Below are positions 8,752 to 16,231 of a stretch of DNA of 64,000 nt, piece by piece. A model generated the notes under the pieces. The model was not told the DNA's origin. It worked only from the letters and a program-made list of their open reading frames with translations, and did no database searches. Both the position numbers and the translations under genes were made by a program. The stretch is taken from assembly GCA_045640565.1 (NCBI GenBank), contig JAZUFG010000114.1, positions 1-64,000 on the forward strand, given 5' to 3'. The DNA is from RGIG3159 sp045640565. GTDB lineage: Bacteria > Bacillota > Clostridia > Oscillospirales > Oscillospiraceae. How positions within the stretch are numbered: the first letter of the stretch is position 1; each line of letters starts with the position of its first letter.

Positions 8752-10299
8752 TTATTCCTCATCCGGGTAGGTGTAGACCTTGTAGTCCCCGTCAAAGAGG
8801 TCGTTGATCTCGCTCAGGGTCTGACGGACAAGCTGATCGCCGCCCTCATGGCCGGTATAACCGGAGGGAATAAAGGCAGAATAATGGCCGTGGCCTTCTG
8901 CTTTGGCAGTAGGCAGATAGCCTTCGGAAGCGCAGCAAAGCTGGACCAGGAAGGACTGCTCACAATACTGGCGTGCTTTGATCTGGTTTGCATAATCCAG
9001 GAAGAGCTCAAAGGGATCCGTCGCGAAGGCCACAGAGCCCATACGAATGACATGGACTTCCGTATCCAGAACCTGAACGCGCTCCTGCAGATCAAAACGG
9101 CGGATCACGCCCAAATACTGCTGGAGATTGGCGAGGTCGTTGAAATCCACATCCCGATCGGTTTCGCGGACGAAGTCCTTCACGGCCTTCACGGCTTTGT
9201 TATACTCCGTCAGAGTCGCGCGGCGGAGAGGAAGCTGGAGATTCAGCACACGGTGCTCAAACTTAATATCAGACTGATGCTCACCTACACCGTCTTCCCA
9301 GGCATCACGGACAGCGTTAGCAACGCGGCGTCCGGCTTTTCTCATGCCTTCCAGGTCAAACATGGAGGGGTCTGCCTTACGGACAGGAGGATTGTGACGG
9401 ATCAAGTTCGGATCATGAACATCGGTATCGGGGTTGACCCAACGAACTAAATCAACAGGGCACTGGTCTCCTGCAGGGCTGCAGAGAGGAAGAACAAAAA
9501 CATCTTCACCGAAGCGCTCACGGATCAGCTTTTTCGCTTCGCCCCAGAAATCGGGAGAAACAAAGAGACGGTGCTGGACACACTGAGCAGGGCAAGCAAG
9601 GTTGACCACAACACCTGTCAGCTTCTCCTGGGCATCAAAGCAATACATCAGTTCCACGCCGGAATCGTTGCCGCCCTCTACTTCCGTGAAGACTGCCGTG
9701 TTGGCATTGCCCCACATCTGAGCGGTGTTATCCGTATAATCCACGCGGCGGCCCATACCTACGGCAGCACGGTCAAAGGCATTGGCAAAGGAGGCCTCTT
9801 TACGGTTCTTCCAGGCTTCCAGAGCAACTTCCGCAGCCTTGGAGGTAGAAAGATCAAAGCCTTCCTGCAGGCTCATGATTTCGGGATTGTCGCTGACATT
9901 TTCCCGTTCCACATACTTCTGGCCGGGCTTTAAATACTGCTGAAGAACTTCCTTATCTGTCCGGAAGCCCTCTCTTGCATAAGCTGCTGTACGGCCGGAA
10001 CCGCCGGGGCGGTAACCGGTATGGGTATGGATAGCACAGACCATGACCTTCCCGGGGTCCAGCCCTTCTTTATTGTCCTTCAGGAGTTCCCGGACCCGAA
10101 GCATCCAGGTATAGGTGATGGAAACCAGGTCGCAGGAAACCATAACCATCTGATCGCCGCTGCACTCCACTGCCATGGCAGTTGCCGTCAAAGGCTTTTC
10201 CACATACTGAGAAATACGCTCTGCAAACTGGCCTGCAAGGGAAATTTTCTTATTGGGGGTCAAGCTGACTTCTGCCCAACCGATTTTAACTTTTGCCAT
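8752..10299 (-). CDS. neutral/alkaline ceramidase-like N-terminal domain protein
   Basis: A 515-residue protein resembling the N-terminal metal-hydrolase domain of neutral ceramidases. It begins VKIGWAEVSLTPNKKISLAGQ, has the zinc-site-like AIHTHTGYRPGG near residue 92, FVSPDFWGEA, and a late FATDPFELFLDYANQI...GYLPTAKAEGHGHYS block. Bacterial family members are often annotated only as ceramidase-like. There is no signal peptide and no C-terminal immunoglobulin-like domain, so it is probably cytoplasmic and its substrate need not be ceramide. I start at the ATG preceded by AAGGAAAG, seven codons inside the longest frame. The promoter at 10373-10401 drives it. Confidence 0.72.
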   Translation of the reverse strand: MAKVKIGWAEVSLTPNKKISLAGQFAERISQYVEKPLTATAMAVECSGDQMVMVSCDLVSITYTWMLRVRELLKDNKEGLDPGKVMVCAIHTHTGYRPGGSGRTAAYAREGFRTDKEVLQQYLKPGQKYVERENVSDNPEIMSLQEGFDLSTSKAAEVALEAWKNRKEASFANAFDRAAVGMGRRVDYTDNTAQMWGNANTAVFTEVEGGNDSGVELMYCFDAQEKLTGVVVNLACPAQCVQHRLFVSPDFWGEAKKLIRERFGEDVFVLPLCSPAGDQCPVDLVRWVNPDTDVHDPNLIRHNPPVRKADPSMFDLEGMRKAGRRVANAVRDAWEDGVGEHQSDIKFEHRVLNLQLPLRRATLTEYNKAVKAVKDFVRETDRDVDFNDLANLQQYLGVIRRFDLQERVQVLDTEVHVIRMGSVAFATDPFELFLDYANQIKARQYCEQSFLVQLCCASEGYLPTAKAEGHGHYSAFIPSGYTGHEGGDQLVRQTLSEINDLFDGDYKVYTYPDEE

Positions 10300-10372
10300 A
10301 GTTCTTTCCTTTCTTTCCATGTGTGAAAAAGGCGTATCTTTTTGATGCCTTCCTCACAAAATTCACAAGGAA

Positions 10373-10401
10373 ATAATAGCCTTTTAGGTAGGAAAAGTCA
10401 A
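10373..10401 (-). promoter_or_regulatory. promoter of the ceramidase-like gene
   Basis: On the minus strand TTGACT (10396-10401) and TATTAT (10373-10378), spacer 17. Its -35 box lies two bases from the -35 box of the divergent promoter at 10404. Confidence 0.7.
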
Positions 10402-10403
10402 TA

Positions 10404-10432
10404 TTGACATTTAGAACTTCTCCTGCTAATAT
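10404..10432 (+). promoter_or_regulatory. strong promoter of the small basic protein gene
   Basis: TTGACA (10404-10409) and TAATAT (10427-10432), spacer 17. Together with the opposing -35 box it forms the palindrome GTCAATATTGAC (10397-10408). Confidence 0.78.
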
Positions 10433-10464
10433 ATGCCGAAGCAAAATATGAAGGAGGAAAAAAC

Positions 10465-10671
10465 ATGGATCGATTTGTTCCTTTTGAGAAGCTCTCCAAG
10501 AAAAAGCAGCGAGCGCTCAATGCCCAAAAGCGAGGAAGCTGGGGCTGCCTGAATCCCGTTACCCGCAAGCCCGAAAATTCCAGAGCGTACAAAAGAAAAA
10601 CGGCTCAAAGATGGATGGATGAATCCAAATTTGAGCCGTTTTCTCTATCTTATGAAGCAAGAGATCCGTGA
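10465..10671 (+). CDS. small basic protein, candidate ribosome rescue factor (BrfA/ArfA-like gene architecture)
   Basis: A 68-residue, lysine- and arginine-rich protein with motifs FVPFEKLSKKKQRA, RGSWGCLNPVTRKP and SRAYKRKTAQRW in the first 50 residues. AAGGAGG lies eight bases before the ATG and a near-consensus promoter is at 10404. An intrinsic terminator hairpin (10597-10642) lies inside the reading frame, while the stop codon is at 10669-10671. Most transcripts should therefore end before the stop and lack one. This is the known design of E. coli arfA and B. subtilis brfA, whose non-stop products accumulate only when tmRNA rescue fails. The match to BrfA in protein sequence is an impression from motif and charge, not a verified homology. 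A conserved protein of other function is the alternative. Confidence 0.72.
   Translation: MDRFVPFEKLSKKKQRALNAQKRGSWGCLNPVTRKPENSRAYKRKTAQRWMDESKFEPFSLSYEARDP
10597..10648 (+). terminator. intrinsic terminator inside a coding region
   Basis: AAAACGGCTCAAA (10597-10609) pairs fully with TTTGAGCCGTTTT (10630-10642), 13 bp. The 20-base loop can form an inner TGGA-TGAA-TCCA hairpin. TTTTCTCTATCTT follows. It sits 21-70 bases before the stop codon of the gene that contains it. The reverse complement is also T-rich, but no minus-strand gene ends here. Confidence 0.75.
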
Positions 10672-10679
10672 ATCCGTGA

Positions 10680-10708
10680 TTGCAGAATCTGCATATTTAT
10701 GATAGAAT
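10680..10708 (+). promoter_or_regulatory. promoter of the lipoprotein gene
   Basis: TTGCAG (10680-10685) and TAGAAT (10703-10708), spacer 17, 30 bases before the start at 10738. Confidence 0.6.
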
Positions 10709-10737
10709 CCTTAAAAACAAAACCCAAGGAGGAAACT

Positions 10738-11616
10738 ATGAAAAAACTGTTAGCAATCACTCTTGCCCTGATGCTCCTGCTCTCTTTGGCAGCCTGCGGG
10801 CAGAAGGAAGCTCCGAAAAGCGAAGAAGGCACTGTCGGCGGAGCCTCCACGGTCAACCCCGTGCGTGAGCTGGATTCTCTGGAAGCTCTGAGCAAGGAAG
10901 CTCAGTGCGCTCTGGTCTGCCCCACAGGTGTGGAAATCAGCGATGAATCCTTTGCCATGATCAAGTCCGATACAGACATTGCTCAATACAAATTCTCCGC
11001 AAACGGAAAGCCCTGCTGTCTTCGCTTCTCTAAGGCAGGCATGGAGACGGATATTTCCGGAATCTATGTGGATGGCGGAACCCTCTTTGCCGATTCCGAC
11101 AGTGAAAACCACTGGATTCAAAATGACAATTATATGGCGCAGCGCTGGTTCACGGTAGACGGACAGTATATCCTCTCCGTGGAAAACTCTCAGGATGAAT
11201 GGGACTGGGCCGGCTTCAACGAAATCTACACCCAATTCTATGATTTGAAGCCCCTGACCTGGAATGCCAAAGTTGCCTATGAAGACTACAAAGCGATGAC
11301 CGGAACCTACTCCAATGAAGCCGGGGATGCAAGTGCTTCTCTGAGCATCCGCCTGGATCATCTTTTGGTCACGGTTTTCTGCTATCCCGAAAACGCGGAC
11401 CACTATTATTACGAAATGGATGCAAGCCTGAAGGACGGAAAGCTTGTCTATGACAAGGAAAGCGTTTCCGTTCAGGTTGTCCATGAGGACGGAAGCATGG
11501 ATTTAGAAGAGCTTGAGCCGGCCGGTGCCGGATCCATTGAGATCCTGAGCGACGGAGCTTTGGACTTCTCCGGAGCAGCCTCCGAAGGACTGAAGGGATT
11601 GGTCCTGAAAAAGTAA
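10738..11616 (+). CDS. lipoprotein of unknown function
   Basis: A 292-residue exported lipoprotein. The signal peptide MKKLLAITLALMLLLS is followed by the lipobox LAAC, with Cys about residue 20. The mature part is acidic, and no domain was recognised. The region YEDYKAMTGTYSNEAGD starts a segment with regular beta-like alternation (ASLSIRLDHLLVTVFCY and DASLKDGKLVYD). It may be a small beta-barrel or lipocalin-like fold, but that is only a guess. AAGGAGG precedes the chosen ATG, which is 13 codons inside the longest frame. Its own promoter and terminator make it monocistronic. Confidence 0.8.
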   Translation: MKKLLAITLALMLLLSLAACGQKEAPKSEEGTVGGASTVNPVRELDSLEALSKEAQCALVCPTGVEISDESFAMIKSDTDIAQYKFSANGKPCCLRFSKAGMETDISGIYVDGGTLFADSDSENHWIQNDNYMAQRWFTVDGQYILSVENSQDEWDWAGFNEIYTQFYDLKPLTWNAKVAYEDYKAMTGTYSNEAGDASASLSIRLDHLLVTVFCYPENADHYYYEMDASLKDGKLVYDKESVSVQVVHEDGSMDLEELEPAGAGSIEILSDGALDFSGAASEGLKGLVLKK

Positions 11617-11626
11617 AGAGAACGGA

Positions 11627-11661
11627 AAACAGCCTGGATCAAGGATCCAGGCTGTTTTTAT
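11627..11661. terminator. bidirectional intrinsic terminator
   Basis: AAACAGCCTGGATC (11627-11640) and GATCCAGGCTGTTT (11644-11657), 14 bp with a 3-base AAG loop, followed by TTA; the reverse complement ends in GTTTTCCGTT. It lies between two convergent lipoprotein genes and can serve both. Confidence 0.88.
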
Positions 11662-11676
11662 CTGCTTTATTATCTG

Positions 11677-12963
11677 TCAATTTGCATGGGGCCAAAGTTC
11701 CGTGTTCCAAAGGCGATCCGGCTTGACTTTTGCCCGTTCTTCGTCCGTGAGCAGTCCCAGCGTTTCCGGGTAATCGTCCAAAGGTGTGGCATCCAGGTGG
11801 CGCCAGCCGCTTTCTGTCTTAACCAAACACCAGTAATGAGCACCCGCCTCGTCCCAGATCATCTGGACTTCATAGCCCATATATTCCAGGACTTCATAAA
11901 GAAGGCGATTATGGGAGTAACAGTTCCCCCGCTTTCCGTCATGGGTCACCAGAACCGGATTATAGCCGCCGTAGCTTTCGCTGAAATAAACACTGTTCCG
12001 AATAATATTCTTGAGCTCTACCAGCCCCTCATCCGTAGCTTCCACCTGAGAGGCATATTCCTCCGAAATTTCCCGGCTGGCTTCTTCCTCATACTCTTCC
12101 AAAAAACAGGTCTGTAAGGCTATTGCCGAATTCCCCGCAGAATCCTCTGCCCTGAAGACATAGAGGATCGGGCCGAGGCCATAGCTGACGATCGTCTCCG
12201 GAATGTAAAGCTCCGAACTGACCGGAAGCGCATTCCCGAAGGAATCATATGCCGTTACATCGGAGGTGAAATCATAGTTTTCCGGGATGAATTCCTCACC
12301 GGCCGTTCCGGTGTGCCGGGTGTGAAGGCCTTCAAAGCGGATCTCTCCGCTCTTCTGCCCCTCTTCCAGGTTTTCCAAAAAGGAATCCAGCTCTTTTTCT
12401 GCCGCTTCCGTCATCTCTGCCTGCTTTTCCGGATCCAGGGCATAGACCACATAAATCACATAACCAGAATCATCATAATAGACGGAAAGCGTAACGCCGT
12501 TTTTCGTATAAACATGGCCGCCGTAGAGCTCTTCATAAGCATCCCCGTAAAGAGCAAGAATCTCCGCTTCCGACATCCCGACACGGGCTCCCTCAATGGA
12601 ATAACTGCTTTGGCCGCTTAGTTCAATTGCCGAAATATAGGGCTCCGTAATTTCTCCCGTGAGCTGGTTCTCCGCAGACACAGTCTGAACCGTAAAGCCG
12701 TCATAGCTATAGACTGTGGCGACCTGGTTTGTTCTGCAATCCGGAGTGGACATAGGAGCTTCCGTCTCTTCAAAAAAAGAAGGGTCAAAGGGATCTCCGG
12801 GGGAAAGAACAATGCCATTGCAGACAAAAAGGTATTCCTCCGGAAGCTCGGGGGCGGGAGTGGAAGCCTCCGGGACAGCCTGAGGCTCTTCCTCTGCCTC
12901 CGGAGCCTTTCCGCAGCCCACAAGCAGGCAAATCAATATGAGAATAGGAATCAGTTTTTTCAT
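11677..12963 (-). CDS. transglutaminase-like lipoprotein
   Basis: A 428-residue lipoprotein. The signal peptide ends in the lipobox LLVGC (Cys about residue 17), followed by an acidic proline-rich spacer. A middle region holds a cysteine-free beta-rich segment. The C-terminal domain has the transglutaminase/peptidase triad order: Cys in RGNCYSHNRLLYEVL, His in AGAHYWCLV and Asp in WRHLDATPL. Such domains in secreted bacterial proteins act as cysteine peptidases or amidases, often at the cell wall. The gene starts 2 bp after the stop of the MFS gene and is co-transcribed with it. The substrate is unknown. Confidence 0.82.
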   Translation of the reverse strand: MKKLIPILILICLLVGCGKAPEAEEEPQAVPEASTPAPELPEEYLFVCNGIVLSPGDPFDPSFFEETEAPMSTPDCRTNQVATVYSYDGFTVQTVSAENQLTGEITEPYISAIELSGQSSYSIEGARVGMSEAEILALYGDAYEELYGGHVYTKNGVTLSVYYDDSGYVIYVVYALDPEKQAEMTEAAEKELDSFLENLEEGQKSGEIRFEGLHTRHTGTAGEEFIPENYDFTSDVTAYDSFGNALPVSSELYIPETIVSYGLGPILYVFRAEDSAGNSAIALQTCFLEEYEEEASREISEEYASQVEATDEGLVELKNIIRNSVYFSESYGGYNPVLVTHDGKRGNCYSHNRLLYEVLEYMGYEVQMIWDEAGAHYWCLVKTESGWRHLDATPLDDYPETLGLLTDEERAKVKPDRLWNTELWPHAN

Positions 12964-12965
12964 AG

Positions 12966-14150
12966 CTATCTCTCGGTAGGCTTGACACCTGCGCCGGCAA
13001 GGACTGTGCCCAGGACGCTGGCAACAAAGCAGATGAACATTGTAAGACGCACGGATGTAATATCAAATAGTTTTCCGGAAATCACACTGCCCAAAACAAC
13101 AGAAACCACGGATGAAGTAAAGGCCAGGCTTTGGGCTTTCCCGGCGTTTTTCGCCGGAATGACTTCCGAAATGTAGTCCACACTTGCTGAGACATGAAGG
13201 GCATAAGAGGGAATCTGAAGGCTCACTGCAAAATAAAGCTGCGGAACAGTTCTTGCAATAGCCACAAAAAATGCCCTTACGGAAAAGAATAAAAATGAAA
13301 AGCGAAGAAGCTTCGAAGCCTTCCACTTTCTTCTTAAGAGAAAATATGCACAAAGGACCGGAATCTCAATGGCAGCGGTATAGCCCGTCAGGACACCCAT
13401 GGTCGCCGTATCGCCGCCCACATTCCGAACAATATTGATCGTGAACTTTGAATAGGTCTCATAGGCGAAGAAAATGAAAATGCTACCCAAAAGGAGGAGG
13501 GCAAAACGGGGCTCATTCCGGAGGAAGGTAATGAGAGAATCCCCTTTTTCTTCCTTTCTCGCCGTTTTCTCCCGCATCTCGCAGTTTTTCAGCTGCCTTC
13601 CGATCACCCAGTTTGCCAGCATCTGAAGAAGGATAAAGGCAAGCAGAAAATAGGGCAGATATACAGGCGATATTTTTGTAAAGAGCCAGCCCAGAAAGAC
13701 CGTCGGCAGAATGTAGCCAAAGGAACCGAAGGACCTGCCGACCCCGAAATTCATTCCGATTTCCGCCCGATCCGAATCGCTGCAAAAACGAAGAATCACA
13801 GAATACACAGCTACTTCCAATGTAATCAAAACTGTGTAGATCACGGCAGTGATCAGGTCATGCTCTGCGTGGATAAAAAGGACCCCCACAAGAAGCAATT
13901 CCAAAATAAGAACAGGAAGAATCAATCCTGCGGTGGGCTTGGAGGGATGCCCGTCCAAATAGGAGGCAAGAACCGGACCAAGGAAGGCAGCACAAACATT
14001 TCCCAGAGCCATAACGATCCCGAAGGTAAAATTGTCAAAGCCCAGTTCCTGCAGATAGATCACCGCATAGCTGCAGATCCCGCAGTAGGCAATCCAATAG
14101 GCAAGCTGAACAAAGGAAAAAGACGCTGTAAGGGAGCGGTGATGATTCAT
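12966..14150 (-). CDS. major facilitator superfamily transporter
   Basis: A 394-residue protein with about twelve hydrophobic helices and a central charged loop (QLKNCEMREKTARKEEKGD) between two six-helix halves. It starts SFSFVQLAYWIAYCGICSYAVIYLQ and resembles the MFS_1-like/LacY-type nucleoside or oligosaccharide symporter group rather than drug exporters. GAGGT lies ten bases before the ATG. It leads a two-gene operon with the transglutaminase-like lipoprotein from the promoter at 14195-14223. No sugar-utilisation or regulator gene is adjacent, so no substrate is proposed. Confidence 0.82.
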   Translation of the reverse strand: MNHHRSLTASFSFVQLAYWIAYCGICSYAVIYLQELGFDNFTFGIVMALGNVCAAFLGPVLASYLDGHPSKPTAGLILPVLILELLLVGVLFIHAEHDLITAVIYTVLITLEVAVYSVILRFCSDSDRAEIGMNFGVGRSFGSFGYILPTVFLGWLFTKISPVYLPYFLLAFILLQMLANWVIGRQLKNCEMREKTARKEEKGDSLITFLRNEPRFALLLLGSIFIFFAYETYSKFTINIVRNVGGDTATMGVLTGYTAAIEIPVLCAYFLLRRKWKASKLLRFSFLFFSVRAFFVAIARTVPQLYFAVSLQIPSYALHVSASVDYISEVIPAKNAGKAQSLAFTSSVVSVVLGSVISGKLFDITSVRLTMFICFVASVLGTVLAGAGVKPTER

Positions 14151-14194
14151 GGCTTGTGACCTCGCAAAGAGCAGGATAAAAGCGCTGCCGCATT

Positions 14195-14223
14195 ATTGTA
14201 TTCATGAAAGCCTGAGTTGTCAA
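14195..14223 (-). promoter_or_regulatory. promoter of the MFS-lipoprotein operon
   Basis: Minus strand TTGACA (14218-14223) and TACAAT (14195-14200), spacer 17. Confidence 0.72.
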
Positions 14224-14226
14224 CGA

Positions 14227-14259
14227 AAAAGAACAGGCAGCGGGAAAACTGCCTGCTCA
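14227..14259 (-). terminator. intrinsic terminator of the membrane protein gene
   Basis: On the minus strand AGCAGGCAG and CTGCCTGTT form a stem (14232-14257) with an 8-base loop and a TTCTTTTTC tail, 20 bases after the stop at 14280. Confidence 0.75.
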
Positions 14260-14279
14260 AAAAGAAAAGGAGATAAAGT

Positions 14280-14849
14280 TTATTTGGAGCCGCGGGAGGC
14301 TTTATCTTCATATTTGGCGTAGATCATGAAGCACATGATCAAAACCAGAGCAACGGAAGTCAAGGAACGAATCAGGCAAACGGTTCCCAATTCCGTGCCG
14401 CCCCGACGCAGGCCGGGATTCTGAAGGAAAACGGAAATTGCGGAAATAATCTTACATACAAGGATAATGCCCGCAAGGATATTGGTGTTTCTTCTGCCAA
14501 AATTTTCCGCAACGGAAAGGATGCAGAGGAGGCCGAAAGAAACCATGGCAGGAAGGATCTCCGCAACATTGACTACATTTCCTTTGGCCATGAGGACCAT
14601 GGAATAGAGCTCCGCAACCGTCAGGGAAATCACATAATCCCGGAAAAAGCGGGCAGCGTCCTTCTTGCAGCCGTCGATCAAATAGACAAAGGCATTCAAA
14701 ACCGCGCAAAGGGTGACTACCTCACCCAGACGGTAACCCCAGTTAATGGCATCCGAGGAGGAGAAAAGAATCCTGGCATTGGCATAAATTGCAAGGCCGA
14801 GAAGTATCATTTCACCAATCAAAATGGGAAAATACTTTTTATTGGACAT
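14280..14849 (-). CDS. integral membrane protein of unknown function
   Basis: A 189-residue protein with five apparent membrane helices: YFPILIGEMILLGLAIYA, VVTLCAVLNAFVYLI, a segment after FFRDYVISLTVAELYSMVL, AEILPAMVSFGLLCILSV, and ILAGIILVCKIISAISVFL, with a last one near SVALVLIMCFMIYA. Charged loops lie between them and the C-terminus is basic (KYEDKASRGSK). I recognise no family. AAGGGG precedes the ATG. Its own promoter (14882-14910) and terminator make it a single transcription unit. Confidence 0.75.
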   Translation of the reverse strand: MSNKKYFPILIGEMILLGLAIYANARILFSSSDAINWGYRLGEVVTLCAVLNAFVYLIDGCKKDAARFFRDYVISLTVAELYSMVLMAKGNVVNVAEILPAMVSFGLLCILSVAENFGRRNTNILAGIILVCKIISAISVFLQNPGLRRGGTELGTVCLIRSLTSVALVLIMCFMIYAKYEDKASRGSK

Positions 14850-14881
14850 AGAAGAAACCCCTTTCCGACTTTCTCACGGAA

Positions 14882-14910
14882 ATTATAACGCAATCAAATA
14901 GAAAAGTCTA
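14882..14910 (-). promoter_or_regulatory. promoter of the membrane protein gene
   Basis: Minus strand TAGACT (14905-14910) and TATAAT (14882-14887), spacer 17, 33 bases before the start. Confidence 0.6.
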
Positions 14911-14917
14911 TCAAAAA

Positions 14918-15883
14918 TTAAGGATTTACCAGATTTTTCGGATTTCCTTCCAAGAAAGAACGAATATTTTCCGCTGATACTTCCAAAAGCTTTTTGCGGC
15001 ATTTTTCCGAAGCCCAGGCAATGTGGGGCGTCAGAATACAATTCGGCGCATGAAGAAGCGGATTATCGGCGGCAATAGGTTCTGAAGAAACCACATCTGC
15101 GGCATATCCGGCCAACTCTCCGCGAATCAAAGCATCTGCGACATCCTGCTCGTTAACCACGGGACCTCTGCCGGTATTGATCAAAAACGCCGTTTTTTTC
15201 ATTTTCAGGAGGTTTTCCGCCCGCAGAAGATTCCTGGTTTCCGGAAGAAGGGGGCAATTCACAGAAACCGCATCCGATTCCTTCAGGAGGGTATCCAAAT
15301 CTGCATATTCGGCTATTTTCTCCCCTTCCGGCGTTTTTCGGCTTCCTGCTGCCAGAACCCGCATTCCCATTGCCCGAGCGATCATCCCCAGGCGTTTCCC
15401 TATTTTCCCGAAACCGATAATACCGAGGGTCTTTTCATGGAGGTCCACCAAAGGATGCACCGTATAGCTGAAATCCGGGCACTTTTCCCAATCCCCTGCA
15501 AAAACGGAATCACTGTGGGCACCCACATGAAAGCACAGCTCCAGGAGCAAGGCCATGGAAAACTGCGCAACGGACTCCGTGGCATAACCCGGAACATTGG
15601 TAACCATAATGCCCCGCTCCTTTGCGGCGGCAATATCCACGATATTATAGCCTGTGGCCAAAACGCTGATCAGGCCGAGATTTTTGCAGGACTCCAGCAC
15701 CCGCGCAGAAAGGGGCGTCTTATTGGTCAAAACGACCTTTGCATCCCCGATCCTTCGGATGATTTCGTCTTCATCCGCCAAAGGAGAACGATCGTAAACC
15801 TGCAGCTCTCCAAATTCCTTCAAAAGATCCCAGTCAAGATCACCGGGATTTGCGCAATATGCATCCAAAATAACTATTTTCAC
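14918..15883 (-). CDS. D-2-hydroxyacid dehydrogenase (hydroxypyruvate/glycerate type)
   Basis: A 321-residue NAD-dependent oxidoreductase of the D-isomer 2-hydroxyacid family. It has the Rossmann motif GFGKIG (157-162), the substrate-binding ATGYN near 76-80, and the catalytic set R239 (INTGRGP), E268 (SSEP) and H287 (TPHIAW). The overall match is to the glycerate/hydroxypyruvate reductase subgroup; 2-hydroxyacid specificity cannot be read further. It starts with GTG, preceded by GGAGG nine bases upstream. It diverges from the small coiled-coil gene at 15959. Confidence 0.9.
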   Translation of the reverse strand: MKIVILDAYCANPGDLDWDLLKEFGELQVYDRSPLADEDEIIRRIGDAKVVLTNKTPLSARVLESCKNLGLISVLATGYNIVDIAAAKERGIMVTNVPGYATESVAQFSMALLLELCFHVGAHSDSVFAGDWEKCPDFSYTVHPLVDLHEKTLGIIGFGKIGKRLGMIARAMGMRVLAAGSRKTPEGEKIAEYADLDTLLKESDAVSVNCPLLPETRNLLRAENLLKMKKTAFLINTGRGPVVNEQDVADALIRGELAGYAADVVSSEPIAADNPLLHAPNCILTPHIAWASEKCRKKLLEVSAENIRSFLEGNPKNLVNP

Positions 15884-15903
15884 AGGAAAATACCTCCGGG
15901 GAA

Positions 15904-15932
15904 TTGTAGTTTCTTTCTTTATATGCTATGAT
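15904..15932 (+). promoter_or_regulatory. promoter of the small coiled-coil gene
   Basis: TTGTAG (15904-15909) and TATGAT (15927-15932), spacer 17. Confidence 0.65.
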
Positions 15933-15958
15933 GTCAAAAACAGGAAAGGAGAATATCC

Positions 15959-16177
15959 ATGGAAGTGAAATTTCGCAAAAGCGTCGGCGGCTTCAAGCCC
16001 CAGGATGTCATGAACTATCTTCACCAATCCAAAGAAAAGCAGCAGAACGAGGTCATTCTTCTTCAGAAGGAAAATGAGGACCTGAAAAAGGAATTGGCGG
16101 AGCTGAAGGCTCAACTTGCCGAAGCCCTGGCTGAAGAAAGCAAAAAACTTCAGTCCCTGGCAGATTCTCTGAACTGA
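15959..16177 (+). CDS. small DivIVA-like coiled-coil protein
   Basis: A 72-residue protein. The start (VKFRKSVGGFKPQDVMNYLHQ) resembles the N-terminal membrane-curvature and lipid-binding segment of DivIVA/GpsB proteins (FRKxxxGYxxxDVxxFL). The rest (NEVILLQKENEDLKKEL onward) is one heptad coiled coil. DivIVA is normally over 150 residues and GpsB about 100, so this is a minimal version. It might act at the cell pole or division site or modulate a larger DivIVA by co-assembly; this is inference. AAGGAG lies nine bases before the ATG, with a good promoter and terminator on either side. Confidence 0.78.
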   Translation: MEVKFRKSVGGFKPQDVMNYLHQSKEKQQNEVILLQKENEDLKKELAELKAQLAEALAEESKKLQSLADSLN

Positions 16178-16194
16178 TCCAGAAAGCGGTCAAG

Positions 16195-16226
16195 AAAAAA
16201 CGCAGCGAAGGCTGCGTTTTTTCTAT
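16195..16226. terminator. bidirectional intrinsic terminator
   Basis: AAAAAACGCAGC (16195-16206), GAAG loop, GCTGCGTTTTTT (16211-16222). It ends the coiled-coil gene on the plus strand and the sigma factor gene on the minus strand. Confidence 0.9.
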
Positions 16227-16231
16227 CTCTA

